DNA of 6,890 nucleotides. Origin: Acidobacteriota bacterium. GTDB taxonomy: Bacteria > Acidobacteriota > Terriglobia > Terriglobales > Acidobacteriaceae. Of this stretch, positions 1 to 4,776 are shown one piece after another. The DNA lies in the NCBI GenBank assembly GCA_019510535.1, contig JAEKKE010000376.1, positions 1-6,890 on the forward strand. The letters run 5' to 3'. Made by a program: the position numbers and the translations under genes. The notes under the pieces were generated by a model. The model saw only the letters and a program-made list of their open reading frames with translations, was not told the DNA's origin and made no database searches. Every line of letters begins with the position of its first letter. The first letter of the stretch is position 1.

Positions 1-1529
1 AAATGGATTCCATGCCAGACCGAGACGCGGCTGGAGGTTTGTCCTGCCGGAGGCGTTCGATTGATAGTCGTACCTGAGGCCGAGATTCGCGGTGAAACGT
101 GGCGTCAGCTTCCAATCATCCTGAAAGTGAGCCGACATCAACTCCTGTCCGTAGCTCAGATTCGAGTTTCCGATCGTGACGTTGTAACGCAATGGCATCT
201 GTCCCGACGTGGGAGCACCCGCCGCAAAGGTGTAGGTTCCCAGTGGAGTCGAGATAAAGTTGTACCCGGCTTTTTCGTGGAGGTAGTCGCCACCAAACGT
301 GAACTGATGTTGCTTCCAGGTCTTGCTCATCGTATCCATTACCTGGAACGCTCCCGTGCGCAAGTGCTCCAACGATGATCCGCCGGTGGTCGCGTAGCTT
401 GGCCGGACAATCGAGATGCTTGGAGTGATCGGCGAATACCATAGCGGAAGCGCGCTGGCATAAGAGATTCTGAAATCGTTCAGCCATGTAGCAAATAAGC
501 TGCGCTGAGTAAGCTGTCCTGCAACACTCTGCTGCACATCGGTGCGAGCAGCGCTCGATTGAACGAATCCACCGACAGTGTCGTTTAGATTATTCGTCGT
601 GAGATAGTCGCCGTTGAACCGCAAGGTGGTGAACTGGTGTTCGCTCCACTTGTGATCGATGCGCGCCAATCCAATGTAGGAGTCCAGCTTTCCCGTGAAG
701 AAGCCAGTCGTCGGAGACTGAATAAAAGCGCCGCGCTCCTGATGAAGCTGTTCATACGACGTTAGGAAGTTGGTTCTCCCGCGGCGTATCGGTACACCGA
801 TGGTTGAGCCCCACTGAAGCTTCTGATTCGGAACATGAAACGTGGAGACAGGTGGAGCCGCTTGAATTCCCGAAGGCCGCACAAACGCGAAGGCCTCTCC
901 ATGAAGCTGATCTGTTCCCGACTTAGTCGCAACCAGGACGACACCACCGCTGGCGCGGCCGTACTGGGCGGGAAAGGTATTGGTCTGGACCGTGAACTCA
1001 CCCACCGACGAGAGCGATACATTCTGTTGCAGGCCATTGGAGGAAGCGCGAACTGCGCAAGGCTACGGCTTACGGATGGAAGTTGCGTCACTTCCTGTGA
1101 CGACAGCGTCGACGAGATCTCCGGGGTTGTCTTCAGCAGCTCTTCCTGGGCAAAGACCGTAATCTCCTGTTGCAGCGGATCGACATTGAGGGTCAGATCC
1201 AAGTCGGTCTCCGCCGGCAGTACATCAGTACGGCGCATCGTCTCAAAGCCGAGCGCTTCCACGACCAACATATAGGGAGCATCCACCGGCAATCCGGAGA
1301 TGGCAAAACTTCCATCCGCCGACGACGATACGGTGAAGCTTCGGCCGTTATTGTCCGTGACCTTCACCAGGGCGCCGGATACTGCCGCTCCATCCTGAGC
1401 TTTGAGCTTGCCGTGCACTGAATACCGTCCCTCTGCTTGAGCCTGCGCGTCCACCGCCGCAACGACCGGCGATGTGCCCGAAGAGATGAAAAAAGACAAG
1501 GCGAGGGTAAGCCCAAAGTATTTAGGCAC
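1..1529 (-). pseudogene. TonB-dependent receptor with CarboxypepD_reg domain, frame broken in the plug; 3' end beyond the window
   Basis: Outer-membrane active-transport receptor for a siderophore, metal complex or glycan, powered by TonB/ExbBD. The start is GTG at 1529 (MPKYFGLT...), preceded by AAAGGA. Residues 1-25 form a signal peptide (hydrophobic LTLALSFFISS, then VVAA). Residues 36-115 are a carboxypeptidase-regulatory-like beta fold with the typical GALVKV, ADGSFAISGLP and ALGFE signatures. QEITVFA at 121-127 is a plausible TonB box. The plug begins at LPSVSRSLAQFAL (150-162) and this frame then becomes nonsense and stops near 762. From about 1041 down to base 1 a second frame is open without a stop for some 345 codons. 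It reads as plug end (NVSLSSVGEFTVQTN, ATKSGTDQLHGEAF) and barrel (RPSGIQAAPPVS, YEQLHQERGAFIQSP, FGGDYLHEK, NLGLRYDYQ). About 40 plug residues expected between the halves are absent, so an internal deletion plus frameshift is the simplest reading. An assembly or sequencing error is the alternative. Automated annotation may show only 762-1529 as a short carboxypeptidase-like protein. The family call is firm, but the ligand is unknown. Confidence 0.85.
1036..1046 (-). other. Frameshift/deletion junction inside the receptor plug domain
   Basis: The upstream frame has codon starts at 1049, 1046, 1043 and so on, and is sensible through LAQFAL (last Leu codon 1046-1044). The downstream frame has codon starts at 1041, 1038, 1035 and so on, and is sensible from about SNGLQQNVSLSSV. 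The intact receptor at 4777 has about 37 residues between the matching points (after APGV at 161-164, before VSLNTLQSVDV at 202). Those residues include the FFVDGQPI core of the plug. A simple deletion restoring this would have a length of 3n+1. The exact breakpoint cannot be fixed by eye. Confidence 0.75.
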
Positions 1530-1535
1530 GGGAGA

Positions 1536-1541
1536 TCCTTT
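1536..1541 (-). promoter_or_regulatory. Ribosome binding site of the frame-broken receptor
   Basis: AAAGGA on the minus strand lies 6 nt upstream of the GTG at 1529. It supports GTG as the start, because that start also places the hydrophobic signal sequence at the very N-terminus. Confidence 0.6.
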
Positions 1542-1579
1542 CAGTTGAAACGTTGCTGCTGTTTAAGTCGGAGAGATTC

Positions 1580-2719
1580 TTAGGCTGCCTCTAGAACTGG
1601 AGCCCGTTCTCGCGCGCGAGCCTTGCGCGTTCTCCACGCCACATACCGGCGAAGACTGAGCGCGAATCCTGTCCAGACAAGCAAGACCGCGGTAAGCGCT
1701 GCGAGAAAGGCAATACTCTGCCCTACCCCTCCGAAGATCTCGCCTGTGTGGAGAAAGCGGCCGTAGAGCCTCCACTGTCTGCCGCGCGGAAGCTTGTCGA
1801 AGGTATCGAATTTCGTCAGCTTGCCATTTTTGGAAAGTACAAGCTGTGTCTTCTCCTGCGGCCGCGAGCCTGATCCTTCATCGAGCGCGAATGGAATACT
1901 GTTGGCAGCAATGGGAAAACGCACCGTCAGGCTGTTCCATCGCAGATCGGTCTCTTTTGCAAGAGGAAGAAGCTTATCCAGCAGCTCGATGTTCCCGAGG
2001 CTCACAGTCTTCGGCCTCTCTTCCTTGCCCTGTGGCGACGGTGTCCCCGCCATTCGGTAGAGCAGCGCATTAACCCAGTCGTAGGCCATCACCGATCCCG
2101 AGAGCGATATCACCAACAGAGGAAGAGCTAACCAGAAACCACCAACCGTGTGCAGATTCCAATCGCGTGCACGAGCCTTCAGATCGCCCCGGATGACGAG
2201 CGCGTTCCGCAGATGAACTTTCTTCCACTGACGCGGGATCCAGAGGATCAATCCGCTGAGTATCAGGATGGGAAATCCGAGATTGCCGGCGATCGTAATG
2301 GCGTGGATCGCCTCATAGCGGGTTCCGCCATACGCAGCATAGCGATGCAGGTCTCTCACATGCGCAAAGAATGCGCGCACCCGGCTCGGCCCGTTCCCAA
2401 GCAGCTCGCCTGTGCAGGCATCCGCCAAAAAGATCCGGTCCGGAGCGGTCATCACCTGGGCCGGCGTCCGAGGATTCGCAAATACCTCGAACGAGGTTGG
2501 AGGAGCGCCGATCTGAGTCTGCAGCTTCTTGATGGATTCGCTCGGAGCGAGGCACGCATCCTGGCGATGTTCCGGGACGGAAATCTTCCGCTCAGCACGC
2601 GCAATGATCTGCGGCTGGAATGCCATTAGGCTGCCAGTAGAGGCAAAGAAACAGATCGTCAGCCCAACGACCAGGCCGATGACAAGGTGAAACCAAAAAA
2701 GTAGCCGTCGAAGGTTCAT
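1580..2719 (-). CDS. PepSY-associated transmembrane protein (PiuB/FoxB-like putative ferric-siderophore reductase)
   Basis: A 379-residue inner-membrane protein. The N-terminus LFWFHLVIGLVVGL, GSLMAF and RAERK are hallmark PepSY_TM features. Four membrane segments are visible at about 8-33, 138-161, 192-214 and 332-356. They bracket a periplasmic domain of about 100 residues (35-135, with FFAHVRDLHRY at 117-127) and a second soluble domain (215-330). Conserved histidines lie at or near the helix ends: H11, H125, H139, H190 (WNLHTVGGFW) and H324 (RFLHTGEIFG). In studied relatives such as FoxB such residues carry b-type haem, and the protein reduces ferric siderophore in the periplasm. Assigning that role here is family-based inference. 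The basic tail (RTRKARARER) is probably cytoplasmic. The ATG at 2719 is the first possible start, since the upstream frame hits TGA at 2768-2770 with no other start between. Only a weak AGGG, 14 nt away, precedes it. The stop is followed after 50 nt by the frame-broken TonB receptor on the same strand, so the two are probably cotranscribed. The gene looks intact and full length. Confidence 0.92.
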   Translation of the reverse strand: MNLRRLLFWFHLVIGLVVGLTICFFASTGSLMAFQPQIIARAERKISVPEHRQDACLAPSESIKKLQTQIGAPPTSFEVFANPRTPAQVMTAPDRIFLADACTGELLGNGPSRVRAFFAHVRDLHRYAAYGGTRYEAIHAITIAGNLGFPILILSGLILWIPRQWKKVHLRNALVIRGDLKARARDWNLHTVGGFWLALPLLVISLSGSVMAYDWVNALLYRMAGTPSPQGKEERPKTVSLGNIELLDKLLPLAKETDLRWNSLTVRFPIAANSIPFALDEGSGSRPQEKTQLVLSKNGKLTKFDTFDKLPRGRQWRLYGRFLHTGEIFGGVGQSIAFLAALTAVLLVWTGFALSLRRYVAWRTRKARARERAPVLEAA

Positions 2720-2781
2720 GCGATGTCGATCTGCCCTGGCTTTTTGGAATGAAAGGAGCTGTGCCGATCAATCGAGGATCA

Positions 2782-2823
2782 AAACAGTCCAATATCAATA
2801 CCAATATACGACATAAACAGTCC
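2782..2823. repeat. AT-rich patch with nested short direct repeats upstream of the PepSY gene
   Basis: The 9-mer AAACAGTCC occurs at 2782-2790 and again at 2815-2823, a 33-nt period. Between and overlapping them, CCAATAT occurs at 2789-2795 and 2801-2807, a 12-nt period. The patch is much more AT-rich than its surroundings and ends about 60 nt upstream of the PepSY start. On the minus strand it contains TATATT (2808-2803), which resembles a -10 element, but no good -35 accompanies it. This is the most likely place for the promoter/operator of the PepSY-receptor transcript, but no known regulator motif is recognised. Confidence 0.4.
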
Positions 2824-2931
2824 TGAATCATCGCAGGAGCGTCAGCTGCGGGCAAAAAGGCCAGGCAAAACGGCAGATTGCGCGACAGAGCATTCTCCCC
2901 GTACGTGTAATGTAGGGCTTCCGCATCCTCT

Positions 2932-2998
2932 GGGCGTTTTCCGCGATGAAAACGCCGTTGTGCGCTCTTCCGGGATGCCCAGCAACGGGGAAAACGCT
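2932..2998. repeat. REP-like palindromic intergenic element with competing hairpins
   Basis: GGCGTTTTC (2933-2941) and GAAAACGCC (2948-2956) form a perfect 9-bp stem with a 6-nt loop. CCGTTG (2955-2960) pairs with CAACGG (2983-2988), enclosing a smaller GGGATGCCC motif. A second GAAAACGC at 2990-2997 could replace the first as partner of GCGTTTTC (2934-2941). It begins 11 nt past the antiporter stop codon. No T-tract follows on either strand, so it is not a classical intrinsic terminator. It resembles the dispersed intergenic palindromes seen in acidobacterial genomes, but that resemblance is from memory and was not searched. Confidence 0.5.
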
Positions 2999-3008
2999 CT
3001 AAACGGCT

Positions 3009-4556
3009 TCAAATCTCTTCGATACGGCGCTCTTCCCCTCGTAGGAAGGTAAGTTCCAGCCAATCGATCTGCTCCTGCGATTCGAGGTAGGCCTCCGTGC
3101 TGATCGCATCCTCGTCCCGCAGACGTTCCAGCTCCTGACGTTGCGAAAGCACCGACTCCAGTCCAAGCTGGCGCAGGCGCTGTAGCCCAATGGAGTCCTG
3201 CCGTTGCATACAGGTGTCTCGTATCAACCGAAGGCGGAACCGGAGATTGTCGGCCTCGCTGCCGGATTTGTCGGCAAGAGCGTTGAGAGCCGCGTCCGCG
3301 AGCTTCACTCTGATCGCTAAGGCCTCCGCCTCCTTGGCCTCTTTCGAACTGAGACACAGAACCTGGATCATCGGAGCGAGTGTCACCCCCTGCACCACCA
3401 GCGTTGTCAGCACAACCGCAAATGCAGCGAGTACCAGAGTGTCGCGATGGGGGAATCCCTGCGGCAGCGCGAGGGCTGTCGCCATGGTGACGAATCCTCT
3501 CATGCCGCACCAGCCGATGAAGAGGCTTTCGCCCAAAGGTGCCGGCTGGCATCTCTGCCCCATTCGCGCCAACAGGCAGCGGACGCCACGGAATGCGAGA
3601 ACGATACAAGGGCGAACAGCAATCACAACAGCGACAACAATGGCCGCGAAGACGAGAGCGTTATGAAGCTGTGACCGCTCCATTCGCCCAAGGATGACGC
3701 GTGCCTGCATGCCCATCAAGAGGAATGCAAAGACATTCAGAGTAAAGACGACCGCACTCCAGACGGCATAGGACTGAATGCGCATGCGGGCATCGAGGGC
3801 GCCTTCCGCGGGTGCTGTTCGATGCGCTGCAGTCATAGCAAAGGCGACGGTGGCGAGAACGGCGGAAAGTCCGAGATGCGAGGCAATGATCCAGATGGCA
3901 TACGAGAAGACAAACTGGAGCAGGTTTCCTCCCAGCGTGCCTCGCACCAGCGGATTTACGCGCACGATGAGATAGGCACTCGCAACGCCGAACAGAATCC
4001 CTCCGGGAGCAGCGAATACGAGGCGGGTCACGCTGCCGGCATCCATGTGATGGTTCACGAAGGCAAGCCCGGCACTGAAGAGCAGCAACGCCGTCGCATC
4101 ATTGAAGAGGCTCTCACCCTGCAGGATGCTATCGACCTCACGAGGAATCGAAAAGCGTCGCAGGACAGCTGTGGCTGCGGCCGCGTCAGGTGGAGCGACA
4201 ATGGCTCCCATGACGAGGGCCGCGGAGAACGGTAAGCCAAGATACAGTTTCCCGATCCACGCGACGACGAAGGCTGTGATCACAACGGCAACCACTGCAT
4301 AGAAAAAGAGTGGCAGAAAGAGGCGACGTGCCGCACCCAGAGGAAAATCAAAGGCAGCATCCACTAGAACAGGCGCAATGAGCAGAGCGAGATAAGTTTC
4401 AGGCTCAATCTCGATCTTTGGCGAGCCGGGAAGAAGAGCGATCAGCACTCCCGCCGCCGCCAGCAAGGCGGGATAAGGAAGTGAGAGCCGCCGTGCCAAT
4501 TGCAACAGCACAATGGCGGCAAACATCAGCAGAAGCAGACTTTCAAAGAAGGTCAT
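3009..4556 (-). CDS. CPA1/NhaP-family cation:proton antiporter
   Basis: A 515-residue inner-membrane antiporter that exchanges Na+ (or K+/Li+) for H+ to control internal pH and cation load. Residues 1-400 are a run of roughly 10-12 hydrophobic helices. Family signatures are APVLVDAAFDFPL (61-73), GAIVAPPDAAAATAVL (117-132, the counterpart of the GA..ATDPVA ion-pathway motif) and ESLFNDATALLLF (148-160), whose N152-D153 pair is the expected ion-binding ND motif. GWCGMRGFVTMATALALP (348-365) matches the conserved W-G-x-R-G segment of CPA1 proteins. A charged, helical cytoplasmic tail of about 110 residues follows (404-515). It is rich in Glu/Arg and is probably regulatory or for dimerisation. 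The ATG at 4556 is set by an in-frame stop at 4563-4565 just upstream. GGTGA lies 6 nt before it. The gene is divergent from the receptor at 4777, and 289 nt separate its end from the PepSY gene start. The length is normal for the family and no key residue is missing. Ion specificity cannot be told from sequence. Confidence 0.94.
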   Translation of the reverse strand: MTFFESLLLLMFAAIVLLQLARRLSLPYPALLAAAGVLIALLPGSPKIEIEPETYLALLIAPVLVDAAFDFPLGAARRLFLPLFFYAVVAVVITAFVVAWIGKLYLGLPFSAALVMGAIVAPPDAAAATAVLRRFSIPREVDSILQGESLFNDATALLLFSAGLAFVNHHMDAGSVTRLVFAAPGGILFGVASAYLIVRVNPLVRGTLGGNLLQFVFSYAIWIIASHLGLSAVLATVAFAMTAAHRTAPAEGALDARMRIQSYAVWSAVVFTLNVFAFLLMGMQARVILGRMERSQLHNALVFAAIVVAVVIAVRPCIVLAFRGVRCLLARMGQRCQPAPLGESLFIGWCGMRGFVTMATALALPQGFPHRDTLVLAAFAVVLTTLVVQGVTLAPMIQVLCLSSKEAKEAEALAIRVKLADAALNALADKSGSEADNLRFRLRLIRDTCMQRQDSIGLQRLRQLGLESVLSQRQELERLRDEDAISTEAYLESQEQIDWLELTFLRGEERRIEEI

Positions 4557-4734
4557 TCGACGTCACCAGAGCGTATCTTCTACAAACGACGCTGCTCCCC
4601 ACATACTACCGGCCCTCCGTTACCTCCATCGCCTAAGCTGTCGCCCATCACAAGATCTGCGGGCCGCCGGACATCGAGTATTCTCTGCCCGGGTGAACGG
4701 ATAGTGATTTTTCATTCCGGGTATTCCCTTTCTG
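4557..4734. other. Divergent intergenic region, left part
   Basis: 178 nt between the antiporter start and the operator block. Only the antiporter's GGTGA ribosome-binding sequence (4563-4567, minus strand) is recognisable. The last 35 nt become AT-rich and probably contain the receptor promoter, but I see no -35/-10 pair on either strand that I would defend. The short open frames here have no family features. Confidence 0.5.
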
Positions 4735-4760
4735 CAATATTTAGGCTAGCCTAAATATTG
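4735..4760. promoter_or_regulatory. Operator 1: perfect 26-bp DtxR/IdeR/MntR-like palindrome
   Basis: The half-site CAATATTTAGGCT is followed immediately by its exact reverse complement, with the centre between 4747 and 4748. The core TTAGGCTAGCCTAA (4741-4754) closely resembles the TTAGG...CCTAA binding sites of metal-dependent DtxR-family repressors such as DtxR, IdeR and MntR. A perfect match over 13 bp per arm is very unlikely by chance. It lies 17-42 nt upstream of the receptor start codon, where a bound repressor would block transcription. The metal sensed (Fe2+ or Mn2+) cannot be told. Confidence 0.8.
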
Positions 4761-4762
4761 AA

Positions 4763-4776
4763 TTAGGCAAACCTAA
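4763..4776. promoter_or_regulatory. Operator 2: second TTAGG-N4-CCTAA box abutting the start codon
   Basis: TTAGGCAAACCTAA has the same 5+4+5 arrangement as the core of operator 1, with perfect arms and a non-palindromic centre. The centres of the two boxes are 22 bp apart, about two helical turns, so two repressor dimers could bind the same face of the DNA. The last three bases (TAA, 4774-4776) are an in-frame stop directly before the receptor ATG. No Shine-Dalgarno sequence other than the box's own TAGG is present. Confidence 0.72.

Noticed and set aside
61..378. Plus-strand open frame opposite the broken receptor
   Set aside because: It is antisense to clear barrel sequence in the minus frame ending at base 1.
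1044..1046. Programmed ribosomal frameshifting as the explanation for the broken receptor
   Set aside because: There is no slippery heptamer at the site, and the protein segment expected between the two frames is missing. That points to deletion rather than recoding.
2620..2645. TTAGGCTGCC match resembling an operator half-site
   Set aside because: It is internal to the PepSY coding sequence (SLMAF segment) with no second arm, so it is taken as chance.
2932..2956. Intrinsic terminator for the antiporter
   Set aside because: The 9-bp stem is good, but neither strand has a run of T after it.
2842..3609. 255-codon open frame on the minus strand overlapping the antiporter 3' half
   Set aside because: It is the same strand in another frame of the antiporter gene. 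The composition is rich in Arg, Gly and Pro and there are no domain features.
4735..4776. Fur box
   Set aside because: The arms are TTAGG/CCTAA rather than the GATAAT-type hexamers of Fur sites. A DtxR-type site fits better.
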